Origin: UBA11606 sp965243715
GTDB lineage: Bacteria; Actinomycetota; Acidimicrobiia; Acidimicrobiales; Aldehydirespiratoraceae
Reading direction: 5' to 3'
NCBI GenBank assembly: GCA_965243715.1
Contig: CBDEVU010000017.1
Coordinates: 620,001 to 684,000 of the forward strand
DNA length: 64,000 nt
Notes under the pieces: generated by a model
Told to the model about the DNA's origin: nothing
What the model saw: the letters and a program-made list of their open reading frames with translations, nothing else
The model's database searches: none
Part shown: positions 45,571 through 53,827 of the stretch, piece after piece
How positions within the stretch are numbered: the stretch's first letter is position 1
Layout of the letters: every line of letters starts with the position of its first letter
Made by a program: the position numbers and the translations under genes

Positions 45571-45677
45571 TGGGCGGTAGGGGTCGGGCGGTTCGGCAGT
45601 CCAGCGTGGATAAACAATTCGAACATTTCTTCTCTAATACTGGGCGTAATGTCACAGGGCCTGTTTATAGTGGAGTT

Positions 45678-46785
45678 ATGTTTGAATCATCGCATCGGAA
45701 GTTGAGCAACCTGTTGCCGGTCGGGCTTTCACGGCCGGAGTTGATTGCCACCCTCGCCGAGTGTCACCGCCTCGCAAAGCACTCCGAGGAGCGCTGCCTT
45801 GCCTACACCGCAGCCATCGACGCCCTCGACGACCACGGAGCCGACGCAGCCACCGTCACGCGTGATCTGACCCACCGCTCGGCTCGCCAAGCCAAACAAG
45901 TCGCCGACACTGCAACGCAGTTGGCGTCTATGCCACTTATGGCCGCCGCTTTGGCTAGGGGCGAGATCGGCACCGAACATGTTGTGGCCGCGGCCGATGC
46001 CGCTAAGCAGGTGTCGCCGGAGGAGGCTGACCAACTCGTTGATGATGCGGTTGCGGTGCCAGCGGATCTTTTCTTGAAACGAACCCGGCAATGGATCGGC
46101 CAACACGAAACCGCCGACGAGATCGAGGATCGCTACCAACGGCAACGCTCACAACGTGAAGCGCGGTGGAGGATGGGCAACGATCGCATGCTGCACCTCC
46201 ACGCCGTGCTTGATCCGGTTAGCGGCCGCGAACTAGTAGCGGCACTCGATCGTCGAGTTGATGCCCTATGGCGCTCCGATGGCGGCCGCGAGGGAACCCC
46301 CGACGATGTTCGCTCACCCCGCCAACGCCGAGCCGACGCACTTGCTTGAGTTGGTGACCACGGAATCGGCTGGGAATGGCCGGGTGCATCCCAAACACAT
46401 GGTGATCATGCACCTCGACATAGCCACCGGCACCGCCGAATTCACCGACCACGAACCGGTACCCGCCTCGGTACTTGCTGAGTTGGGGCCCAAAGCCGAA
46501 GTTGTTGGCATGGTCTACGACGGTGAGGGCCAACCGCTGCACCTCGGCCGAACCGTTCGCCTGGCCAGTCGAGCGCAATGGATAGCCCTCATCGACCGCG
46601 ACCGAGGATGCCAACGCTGCGGAGCCGACCCGTCACGCTGCGATGCCCACCACATCCACGAATACTCCACCGGTGGAGCGACCGACATCGACAACCTCGA
46701 ACTCGACTGCCACGGCGACCACGCACTGATCCACCAACACGGCTTCGACCCCCGACGAACGCCCACGAACCCGAGGGCTGGCTAG
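45678..46785 (+). pseudogene. DUF222-HNH endonuclease, tandem copy C (single-base insertion)
   Basis: Reads like copies A and B to RQRRADALA and then stops at 46349. Where A has GCACTCGTCGAG, C has GCACTTGCTTGAG, one base longer (about 46340-46347), which creates a TGA. The remaining ELVTTESAGNGRVHPKHM... to the HNH motif CDAHHIHEYSTGG is open to 46785. The promoter and 5' flank differ from those of A and B. Correcting the one base gives a complete protein of about 369 residues. Confidence 0.88.
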
Positions 46786-46803
46786 CGCGGTTGGGGCCTG
46801 CCG

Positions 46804-48609
46804 CTAGCCGGCGAGTCGATCGTGGACGACGGCGGTTACTTGGGCCGCCACCTCACACGCGCAGCCATACTCGTGCGTCGCTAGGGCATAAACCTCCGCT
46901 CGGGATTCGATCGCCGAGCCGCGGCGGCGACTGGCTCCCTCCGCGGCGGGGAACCAGCGACCCTCGAACACGGTTCCGAGCACCTCAACCGAGTCAAGTT
47001 CGAGCGGATCGATGGCCACAGGATCACGGTCCACAACGGTGAAAGTGGCGAACTTGCCCGGCTCGATCGAGCCAATCTCGTCCTCCCGGCGCCATGAATG
47101 GGCGGCCCCAAGGGTGACCGCGTGAAGCGCCTGCTCGGCAGTGACTCGCTCCTCGGGACCCGCCACACGCCCCGACCGAGTGATCCGGTTCACCGCGCCG
47201 TGCATCATCGCGATCGGGTCAGCGGGGCCCATCGGAAGGTCCGAATGAAACGAAAGCGGAATACCCCGGGCCAGGACTGAGCCATTGCGACACATGACAT
47301 CAGCTCGTTGGGGTCCTAGGCCCCACTGGCTGTACTTGTCGGCAAATCCAACCGGGTAGTACGGGTTCGAACTCACGATCGCGCCCAACTCGGCGATCCG
47401 ATCGACTTGATCGAGTGTGGAGTTAGCAAAGTGAACAATCACCGTCCGATGATCGTGACGGGGATTTTCACCGAGGCGTCGTTCGAGCATGTCCAACACG
47501 ATGTCGAGACCCAGATCACCGTTCACATGGATATGAAGTTGGAATCCGGCATCCCAATAGGCCTTGGCCCGCTCCTCGAACACGTCCGGTGCCATGAGCC
47601 ATTCGCCGTGGTGATCGGGATCGGGATTCCCGTCTCCGTCGAGATAGCCATCGCGCATTTGCATGAGCTGAGAAATGATCGCCCCGTCAGCGAAGAGTTT
47701 CACTTGGCCGGGCAAGAAACGGACCTTGCCTTCGTTGCGCTCGTTGATCGTGCACGCCGCGTCGAGAAGGGCCTGTTCAACCGGCACACCACGGTCGGCC
47801 GGACCACGCGCATCAACAAGGAAGGTGCTCGACATCGGGGTGTCCTCGTGGCCGAGAATTGCCTGATACAGGTCCCACGCGCCGGGGGCAAGAATCGCCC
47901 CAGGTTCGTTGAAGGCCGTGACCCCGTTTTGATGAAGGTACTCGACCATCTGGGTGATACCGAATTGCAACCGGTCAAGGGTGATGAAAACCGGGCTTAT
48001 GTATGGCATCAGAAACGTGAACGCCCCGCGCTCCCAGAAATGGCCGCGTTCGAGGTCGATCATCTCGGCCACATCGCCCGACGCGGCAACCAAGTCGGCT
48101 GTGATCCCCAACTCGTCGATTGCCGCGGAGTTCAGATAAAACTCGTGGCAGGAGCGGTGCCACACCGCAACCGGACGAGAAAACGACACCTGGTCGAGCA
48201 CCGCTCGACTCAACTCCCCATGCCACAGGGCGTGGTAGCCCCAAGAGAACAACCACTCCCGCGGGTCGTCGAGGACCGCTTCGGCTTGCCGCAGTCGACC
48301 CACGTATTCGGCGTGAGAATTCGCCGCGGGAAAGGCCTGGCGGGGCAGCACCCAATCCTCGGTCGCGATGACGGCAGTGGACAGGGTACAGGCACCAAGG
48401 ACGGGATGGAGATGCTGATCGATAAGCCCAGGTAAGAGCACTTGGTCAGCGAAGGTGTTGTCGATCACCGCGTCGCTAAGAGCGGCGCTGACTTCATCGA
48501 GCGAGCCCACCGCGGCGATGCGATCCCCATCAACCCCCACCGCGACCGCGGTCGGGCGAGCGGGATCCATCGTGCGGATCTGGTGAGCGACGTAAATGCG
48601 GCGGGCCAT
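46804..48609 (-). CDS. Amidohydrolase (YtcJ-like, amidohydrolase 3 family)
   Basis: A 601-residue metal-dependent hydrolase. LPGLIDQHLHPVLG supplies the HxH metal motif, LHIHVNGDLGLD and RTVIVHFANST the later ligands, and LSFHSDLPMGPADP the Asp. The sandwich domain IGSIEPGKFATFTVVDRDP closes the fold. The frame is open upstream to 49164 inside the flavoprotein gene; the ATG at 48609, which starts MARRIYVAHQIRTMD, fits the family. It is a distant paralogue of the 17183-18844 gene. The substrate is unknown. The gene ends 19 bases from the DUF222 array. Confidence 0.9.
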   Translation of the reverse strand: MARRIYVAHQIRTMDPARPTAVAVGVDGDRIAAVGSLDEVSAALSDAVIDNTFADQVLLPGLIDQHLHPVLGACTLSTAVIATEDWVLPRQAFPAANSHAEYVGRLRQAEAVLDDPREWLFSWGYHALWHGELSRAVLDQVSFSRPVAVWHRSCHEFYLNSAAIDELGITADLVAASGDVAEMIDLERGHFWERGAFTFLMPYISPVFITLDRLQFGITQMVEYLHQNGVTAFNEPGAILAPGAWDLYQAILGHEDTPMSSTFLVDARGPADRGVPVEQALLDAACTINERNEGKVRFLPGQVKLFADGAIISQLMQMRDGYLDGDGNPDPDHHGEWLMAPDVFEERAKAYWDAGFQLHIHVNGDLGLDIVLDMLERRLGENPRHDHRTVIVHFANSTLDQVDRIAELGAIVSSNPYYPVGFADKYSQWGLGPQRADVMCRNGSVLARGIPLSFHSDLPMGPADPIAMMHGAVNRITRSGRVAGPEERVTAEQALHAVTLGAAHSWRREDEIGSIEPGKFATFTVVDRDPVAIDPLELDSVEVLGTVFEGRWFPAAEGASRRRGSAIESRAEVYALATHEYGCACEVAAQVTAVVHDRLAG

Positions 48610-48685
48610 CCCCCGACCGTAGACGAAGAATGCGGGACCGAACCCCCCACCAGGATCTAGCCGAAACCTTCGCCGCCTTCGTGAG

Positions 48686-49897
48686 CTACGACGGCCGCCA
48701 CGCAGCGGCGCCCACTCCAGCCGCCCGACCCGTACTAAAGCAGGCCTGGAGGAGGTAGCCGCCGGTTGGCGCTTCCCAATCAAGCATCTCCCCGGCCACA
48801 AACACACCGGGGCGGTTGCACAGCATGAACGTGTCGTCCACCTCAGCGAGAGCGACACCGCCCGCGCTCGAGATAGCCCGGTCGATAGGAGACAGAGAAT
48901 GTACCGTGATCGGAACCCGCTTGAGCAGAACCGCCATCCGTGCCGCGCTACGGGGAAGGTCATTACCGGTGACGTCTCGCATGAGCGACACCCCAATGGG
49001 ATGCACGCCACCGCGCCGCAACCAGGTTGAGACGGAATCTTTCTTGCGGCGGCGTTCGCTGAGGCGCAAAGCCACCTGCTTCTCGGTGAGATCGGGGTGC
49101 AAATCGATGTTGATGACAGCGGCGCCGGTAGCGAGTTGAGTTCGGAGCGCGGGCGTGTGGGCATAGATCGGGCCGCCTTCGAGCCCGTCGGCGGTCACGA
49201 CCGGTTCACCTCTGATTGACCGGCCGGCGACGCTCACCGCCACGTTCTTCAACGGCGCCCCCGCGAACCGCTCCACGAACCGCGGCGTCCACGCGACTAA
49301 AGCCCCGCAGTTGGCCGCGGTCAACTCGCGGACCTCGATTCCGCCTGCCCGTAGCGCCTCCACCCAAGACCCATCGCCGCCAACCCGCGGCCAACTCGCC
49401 CCGCCCAAGGCCAGCACCGTGGCGTCGGCCGACCAAGTCTCATCCCCTCCCGTTCGCCCGATGCGAAGCGTCCCGTCGGGGTCCCATCCGTGCCATTGGC
49501 CAGCCAGAAACTGGACCCCTTGGGTTTCGAGCCGGGTCAACCAGCGGCGCAGGAGCGGAGTCGCCCGAAGACCCCGCGGGAACACCCGACCGCTTGAACC
49601 GACAAACGTCTCAGCATCAAGTTGATCGGCCCACGAACGCAACGCTTCAGGACCAAACTCTAAGATGGCAGGTTCGAGGACAGAGCGAGCCTCGCCGTAG
49701 CGCCCAAGGAACTCATCGAGGGGTTCGTTGTGAGTCAGGTTCAGCCCACTACGACCAGCCAACACCAACTTACGTCCGGCCGAGCGACGCCCCTCGATTA
49801 GCGTGACCCGGCGACCTGCGTGAGCCGCTGTCTCGGCGGCCATGAGCCCCGCCGGCCCGGCTCCTATTACCACTACATCGCCGGTTCGCTCCACCAC
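48686..49897 (-). CDS. BaiN/HI0933-like flavoprotein (TIGR03862 type)
   Basis: A 403-residue FAD-binding oxidoreductase. The dinucleotide loop VVVIGAGPAGLMAAETAA is at the N-terminus, RRSAGRKLVLAGRSGLNLTHNE follows, and the C-terminal FAD motif is PGVFVAGEMLDWEAPTGGYLLQACFSTGRAAG, which matches the subfamily found next to metabolic genes but without a settled reaction. The frame opens at 49957 inside the aldolase gene; GTG 49897, with GGTGA just upstream and 23 bases after the aldolase stop, is the better start. Co-transcription with the aldolase is likely. Confidence 0.85.
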   Translation of the reverse strand: MVERTGDVVVIGAGPAGLMAAETAAHAGRRVTLIEGRRSAGRKLVLAGRSGLNLTHNEPLDEFLGRYGEARSVLEPAILEFGPEALRSWADQLDAETFVGSSGRVFPRGLRATPLLRRWLTRLETQGVQFLAGQWHGWDPDGTLRIGRTGGDETWSADATVLALGGASWPRVGGDGSWVEALRAGGIEVRELTAANCGALVAWTPRFVERFAGAPLKNVAVSVAGRSIRGEPVVTADGLEGGPIYAHTPALRTQLATGAAVINIDLHPDLTEKQVALRLSERRRKKDSVSTWLRRGGVHPIGVSLMRDVTGNDLPRSAARMAVLLKRVPITVHSLSPIDRAISSAGGVALAEVDDTFMLCNRPGVFVAGEMLDWEAPTGGYLLQACFSTGRAAGVGAAAWRPS

Positions 49898-49919
49898 GCT
49901 TTCACCTAAATAATCGAGG

Positions 49920-50807
49920 TCAGGTGGCTGACGCGGCAGCGATCCCGGCGACGGCATGGTCGAGCATGGCGTCGAAATCGGCGTCGCTTTGTTGGGCGGT
50001 CAGGCCCTCGGTGAGAGCCCGAGAGAAGCTGGCAATCACCCCGTTCTGGCGGCCCAATCGATCGTTGGACTCTTCGCGGGAGTACCCGCCCGACAGCGCC
50101 ACTACCTTCAGAACTTTGTCGTGGTCGACGAGTTCTCGGTAGAAGTTGTCGACCTCTGGGAGGGTCAACTTCAACATGATTTCCTGCCCCGCGGGAAGGG
50201 CCTCGAGGTTGCGAAGTATCGCCGTCTTGAGCAGTCCTTCGGCCTCGGCTTTGGTGGCCGAGTGGATGTCGACCTCGGGTTCGATGATGGGCATCAGGTC
50301 GCCAGCCAGAATCTGCTGGCCGATCTCGAATTGCTGGTCGACTACGGCATCCACGCCAGACTTATTGGCGTCCTTGATGACCGAACGCATCTTGGTCCCA
50401 AAGCAGCCCGCCGCCACCCCTCGGGCGAGAAGAGCGTCAAGATCGGGAATCGGCTTCAATACCTGCGTGCCGTTGACTTCGTCGGCGAGTCCTTTGTCGC
50501 ACTTCAAAAACGGCACGACGTTCTTGACGTTCCACAGATAACGAGCCGAACCTTCACCCTCAATTTCACGATCCATGGTCATCTCAAACAAGATGGCGCC
50601 GAGGATCCGCTCACCGTCGAAGCTGGAACTGGTACAGATCCGACTACGCATCGCATGAATGTGATCAAACATCTCATCGTCGCCGTCGTAGGCGCTTTCG
50701 TCGATGCCGTAAAGCTTGAGCGCTTTGGGCGTGCTCCCCCCGCTTTGATCGAGGGCAGCAATGAAGCCACCGCCGTGGCGGACCTTAGCGAGCATTTCTT
50801 GGTTCAT
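49920..50807 (-). CDS. Class I fructose-bisphosphate aldolase
   Basis: A 295-residue aldolase of the Schiff-base type seen in Staphylococcus and some actinobacteria. It cleaves fructose 1,6-bisphosphate to two triose phosphates. Markers are AALDQSGGSTPKAL at the N-terminus, IIEPEVDIHS, the Lys in EIMLKLTLPEV that forms the imine, and VVALSGGYSREESN, the phosphate-binding segment. It is a complete gene with ATG 50807. The VOC-family gene lies 47 bases upstream on the same strand. Confidence 0.93.
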   Translation of the reverse strand: MNQEMLAKVRHGGGFIAALDQSGGSTPKALKLYGIDESAYDGDDEMFDHIHAMRSRICTSSSFDGERILGAILFEMTMDREIEGEGSARYLWNVKNVVPFLKCDKGLADEVNGTQVLKPIPDLDALLARGVAAGCFGTKMRSVIKDANKSGVDAVVDQQFEIGQQILAGDLMPIIEPEVDIHSATKAEAEGLLKTAILRNLEALPAGQEIMLKLTLPEVDNFYRELVDHDKVLKVVALSGGYSREESNDRLGRQNGVIASFSRALTEGLTAQQSDADFDAMLDHAVAGIAAASAT

Positions 50808-50854
50808 GGATCACCCATCATAGACCCGCTCCACCGACTCGTGACCGGCAAGTT

Positions 50855-51496
50855 CTAGCCAACGAACTGGGGGCGCGGTGTCGCCACCGGGACTTCCCAC
50901 GCCGCGGGCATGGCCCCGAAGGCAAAGAACGGCGCCTCGTCCCCCGCGGCAACCGCGTCCTCGATCTGGTCGTAAAAGCCTTTGCCAGTTTCCGCGGCGA
51001 AGGTGATGGCGACCCTGTCTTCAGCGATCTCGGCCTGGGGTCGCTCGCAGTACTCGGGGAACGACGCTTCCGCAGCGTCACCTCCGCAATAGCCACGAGC
51101 GAACATCTGCTTAAGAGTGCCAAAACCGTCGTTGCGGACGAGGACTCCACCGCGGGGGTTGCCGCCCATAGTCTTGAGGTGAGCAACGAACGCGTCGAGG
51201 TTGTGGGTGTCATAGGCCACGTGCTGACAGGAGTGATCGCCATGAACGTCGACAAACTTGCTGACCTGAGACCGCTTCGCTCGGTCGATTCCTTCGATCA
51301 AAGCAATGCCGAACTCGCCGAAGTCGATACACCAAATCTTCATCGACGAGTCGGAATCGTCGGGGCGAACGTCGTCGATGCGATTGATTAGCGTTCCGCC
51401 CTCGACCTCAATGTGGAACCACGCCCACTTCTCGATCTGACCAGCGGCACAAGCGTACGTAACGTGGTCGACCTTCTTCAGGTGGGTGCTCTGCAT
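50855..51496 (-). CDS. VOC-superfamily dioxygenase-like protein (half-length HPPD relative)
   Basis: A 213-residue protein that resembles only the C-terminal catalytic half of 4-hydroxyphenylpyruvate dioxygenase or hydroxymandelate synthase. The three metal ligands expected are His in VDHVTYAC, His in SCQHVAYDTH and Glu in SFPEYCERP. The Q-x-F pattern is present as LKQMFARGY. HPPD itself is about 350 residues, so a single-module enzyme or a binding protein is likely. It is divergent from an Lrp-type regulator, a usual arrangement for aromatic amino acid degradation. The substrate is unknown. Confidence 0.75.
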   Translation of the reverse strand: MQSTHLKKVDHVTYACAAGQIEKWAWFHIEVEGGTLINRIDDVRPDDSDSSMKIWCIDFGEFGIALIEGIDRAKRSQVSKFVDVHGDHSCQHVAYDTHNLDAFVAHLKTMGGNPRGGVLVRNDGFGTLKQMFARGYCGGDAAEASFPEYCERPQAEIAEDRVAITFAAETGKGFYDQIEDAVAAGDEAPFFAFGAMPAAWEVPVATPRPQFVG

Positions 51497-51502
51497 GGTC
51501 CA

Positions 51503-51531
51503 AGTAGAACGATTTGGATATGGTTAAGCAA
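51503..51531 (-). promoter_or_regulatory. Promoter TTGCTT-17-TCTACT, leaderless, for the VOC gene
   Basis: Read on the minus strand, TTGCTT (51531-51526) and TCTACT (51508-51503) are 17 bases apart and the ATG at 51496 follows six bases later. On the plus strand, TTGACA at 51557-51562 may be the -35 of the lrp-like gene, with GGAGG at 51587-51591 as a ribosome binding site. Confidence 0.6.
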
Positions 51532-51603
51532 TACGTCTTGACAGATATCTTTGTTATTGACACCTGAGTCATCATCTTGTCCACTTGGAGGACCAATCGA
51601 GCG

Positions 51604-52095
51604 ATGAAAGTGAACAACATGCCCTACTCTCTCGATCAAACCGATCGACGCCTCCTCGCCTCCGTGCGCGACACGCTGCGCCCCGCCCACTCCGCTGTCG
51701 CCCGCGCCACCGGCCTAGCCCGCGGCACCGTCTACGCGCGACTCGAACAACTCGAACGACGCGGTGTGATAGAAGGCTATCAGCCCCGCATCGATCCACG
51801 GGCCGCCGGATTCGACGTGATCGCCTTCGCCACGCTCGAGATCAGCCAAGGGACCCATGACCCAACGACGAACGCTCTCGCCACCATTCCTGAGATCCTG
51901 GAGATCCACACCATCACCGGCGAAGGCGATCTGTTGTGCCGCATCGTGGCCCACAGCAACGATCACCTGCACCAGATCCTGCAGACAGTAACGTCCATTC
52001 CCACGGTCACTCGCACGTCGAGTCAACTCGCCCTCGCGACCCCCTTACGCCGGGAAGTGGTCGATGTCCTAGCCACGGAGTCGACTTTGCGCTAG
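51604..52095 (+). CDS. Lrp/AsnC-family transcriptional regulator
   Basis: A 163-residue regulator. The N-terminal winged helix reads LDQTDRRLLASVRDTLRPAHSAVARATGLARGTVYARLEQLERRGVIEGY, and the C-terminal half is an Lrp-type ligand-binding ferredoxin-like domain (IPEILEIHTITGEGDLLCRIVAHSNDHLHQIL). The ATG at 51604 is preceded by GGAGG with long spacing; ATG 51619 is equally plausible. It is divergent from the HPPD-like gene and probably controls it in response to an amino acid. Its last bases overlap the convergent ZIP transporter gene. Confidence 0.92.
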   Translation: MKVNNMPYSLDQTDRRLLASVRDTLRPAHSAVARATGLARGTVYARLEQLERRGVIEGYQPRIDPRAAGFDVIAFATLEISQGTHDPTTNALATIPEILEIHTITGEGDLLCRIVAHSNDHLHQILQTVTSIPTVTRTSSQLALATPLRREVVDVLATESTLR

Positions 52096-52913
52096 TGACC
52101 GTGGTCGAGAAACCCGGCCCCGTCGATCACTAGGAACACGACGGCAAATACCGCGGCTCCCAGCAACACGTTCGCGACTGAGCGGCGACCCGTCTGCGGA
52201 TTGTGAATCGCGGGCAGGGTATCAACGGTGGCGACGTACACGAACGTGCCAGCGGAGAAGAGCATTACGAGAGCGATCAGTCGAGCACTCCCGCCGTCGA
52301 GGGCGCGATAGGACAGCAAAATAGCCAACGGCGTGGCGATCGAGAAGCTGACGATCGAAGAGGTTTTCCACCGGCGGTCGTCGGTGCCGTGCAGCGAGAA
52401 TAACCCGAGGCTGAAAGCCGCCGGGACGCGGTGCAACAACACGGCAACCGCGACTAACACCGAGAACGTTTCATCGCCGCTCACCGCGGCCGACCCGATG
52501 GCGAGGCCGTCGGCCAACGCATGCACCGATAGGCCCAGCGCCAGCACCCCACTCGAAGACGGGTGATGCACGTGGCCATGGCCGTGGCCTTCAGTGTGGG
52601 AGTGGTGTTCCTCGTGGACGGCATGACCAACGCCCATTCCTTCGAGCACCAACATGAGGGCGAACCCAGCCAGAATCGCCGCGCCCAACACCACTGGCTG
52701 GTCAGAGAACCCATTCGCCTTGGCCCCCTCAGCCGCCACATGGAACCCCTCCGGGATAACCACCAGCAGGGCCGACGCCAAAAGCAGTCCCGACGCGATT
52801 CCGGTAAAGTCGTTAAGGCGAGTCAACGAGACGCGGCCGTGCATCGCCCGCGGCGCAAGGCCCGCAACAAGCGACAACACAAAAATCACCGATGAGAGGC
52901 CAACGATCGACAT
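52092..52913 (-). CDS. ZIP-family divalent metal transporter
   Basis: A 273-residue membrane protein with about eight hydrophobic segments. The variable loop is rich in His (HEEHHSHTEGHGHGHVHH, residues about 110-127), as in many zinc transporters. The conserved metal-passage helices appear as LGLSVHALADGLAIGSAA and VLLHRVPAAFSLGLF. The frame extends upstream to 53048, but the ATG at 52913 gives a normal first helix (SSVIFVLSLVAGLAP). Zinc is the most likely substrate, iron or manganese possible. Confidence 0.88.
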   Translation of the reverse strand: MSIVGLSSVIFVLSLVAGLAPRAMHGRVSLTRLNDFTGIASGLLLASALLVVIPEGFHVAAEGAKANGFSDQPVVLGAAILAGFALMLVLEGMGVGHAVHEEHHSHTEGHGHGHVHHPSSSGVLALGLSVHALADGLAIGSAAVSGDETFSVLVAVAVLLHRVPAAFSLGLFSLHGTDDRRWKTSSIVSFSIATPLAILLSYRALDGGSARLIALVMLFSAGTFVYVATVDTLPAIHNPQTGRRSVANVLLGAAVFAVVFLVIDGAGFLDHGH

Positions 52914-52971
52914 CGCACGTAATCTAGGGCGGTTAGGCCAAGGCAAGCGCGCGGGGGTTAGTGTTGTCGCA

Positions 52972-53817
52972 GTGACGGGAACCGCTACCCCCAACCTGCC
53001 GCTACAAACCCTGCTGGTTCTGGTACGCAAGATCACCGAACACCACACCTTGCTGGTAGCCAGTGGTGTTGCCTTTTCGTGTGTCTTGGGGGTGATTCCG
53101 GCGCTAGTGGCCGTGGTTGCCGTCTACGGGATGGCGGCGTCGCCCTCTGAAGTCGAATCGAACGTCCAACCCCTCGTCGCTACGCTGCCCACTGACGCCG
53201 GCGAACTCCTCATCGAGCAGCTCCAAAACGTCACCACGGTCAGCCAATCCGAGGTCACAATCGGCCTAGCACTGGGCTTAATCGGGGTGACCTGGGCAAT
53301 CTCGGGGGCCATGAATGCGCTAGTGATGGCCATACGCATCGCCCACGAACGACCCAGTCCTCATAGCTGGATCCAAGGGCGCTTGTTCGCCATCCGGCTC
53401 AGCCTCATCTGGGTTTTTGCGACCGCTTCCATGCTGTGGTTCATCGTGGCCCTGCCGCCGGTACTCAGCCAGTCGGACCTAGGCACGTCGATTCGTTGGG
53501 CGCTCAGGATTGGCAGATGGCCGATCGCGTATGTGGTCACCGCGGCAACCCTCGGCCTTTTCTACCGCGTCGTGTTGGGTCATCGTCCGGGCGGACGACG
53601 GTCGGTCAGCCTAGGCGCCCTCGCCGCGACCTCGATGTGGGTATTGAGCACCTACGCCCTGAAGCTCGCCTACGACTATATCGGCCGAATCGAGTCGACC
53701 TTTGGCTCACTCAGTGCAGTAGCAGCGCTCATGGTGTGGATTTACCTATCAGCACTGTCGGCTCTCATCGGCGCCGAGGTGGACGGTGCCTTCCACAAAC
53801 ACACCAACGGTGCTTAG
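52972..53817 (+). CDS. YihY/BrkB-family membrane protein
   Basis: A 281-residue membrane protein with about six helices. The family features are an N-terminal segment LVASGVAFSCVLGVIPALVAVVAVYG, the loop VEIGL...SGAMNALVMAIRIAHE, and the C-terminal YDYIGRIESTFGSLSAVAALMVWIYLSALSALIGAEVDGA. The role of the family is not established; early claims of RNase BN activity were withdrawn. The GTG at 52972 is the first reasonable start. The FAD oxidoreductase gene begins 10 bases downstream. Confidence 0.9.
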   Translation: MTGTATPNLPLQTLLVLVRKITEHHTLLVASGVAFSCVLGVIPALVAVVAVYGMAASPSEVESNVQPLVATLPTDAGELLIEQLQNVTTVSQSEVTIGLALGLIGVTWAISGAMNALVMAIRIAHERPSPHSWIQGRLFAIRLSLIWVFATASMLWFIVALPPVLSQSDLGTSIRWALRIGRWPIAYVVTAATLGLFYRVVLGHRPGGRRSVSLGALAATSMWVLSTYALKLAYDYIGRIESTFGSLSAVAALMVWIYLSALSALIGAEVDGAFHKHTNGA

Positions 53818-53827
53818 CTATAGCGTA

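Larger units (their letters stand above)
43067..46785 (+). repeat. Tandem array of DUF222-HNH units (one collapsed, three full-length)
   Basis: About 1.1-kb direct repeats with very high identity: units at 43323-44427, 44462-45570 and 45678-46785, preceded by a collapsed 126-base unit at 43163-43288. The first three units share an upstream segment ending GATTATATTCTA just before the ATG. A diverged 73-base segment starting GGTCGGGCGG occurs at about 43067 and again at about 45582 before the last unit. The array lies between the type I restriction remnant and an intact amidohydrolase gene. Confidence 0.9.

Noticed and set aside
43067..46785. Repeated segments that might be a CRISPR array or prophage
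   Set aside because: The repeats are about 1.1 kb coding units without spacers, and no cas, integrase, terminase or structural gene is present.
43323..46785. Programmed ribosomal frameshifting in the DUF222-HNH copies
   Set aside because: The shifts differ in site and size (-2, +2, +1) between near-identical genes and lack a common slippery sequence, so a conserved programmed event does not fit.
46804..49164. A 786-codon open frame including the amidohydrolase
   Set aside because: The upstream 185 codons overlap the flavoprotein gene on the same strand in another frame and are Arg/Ser/Pro-rich noise.
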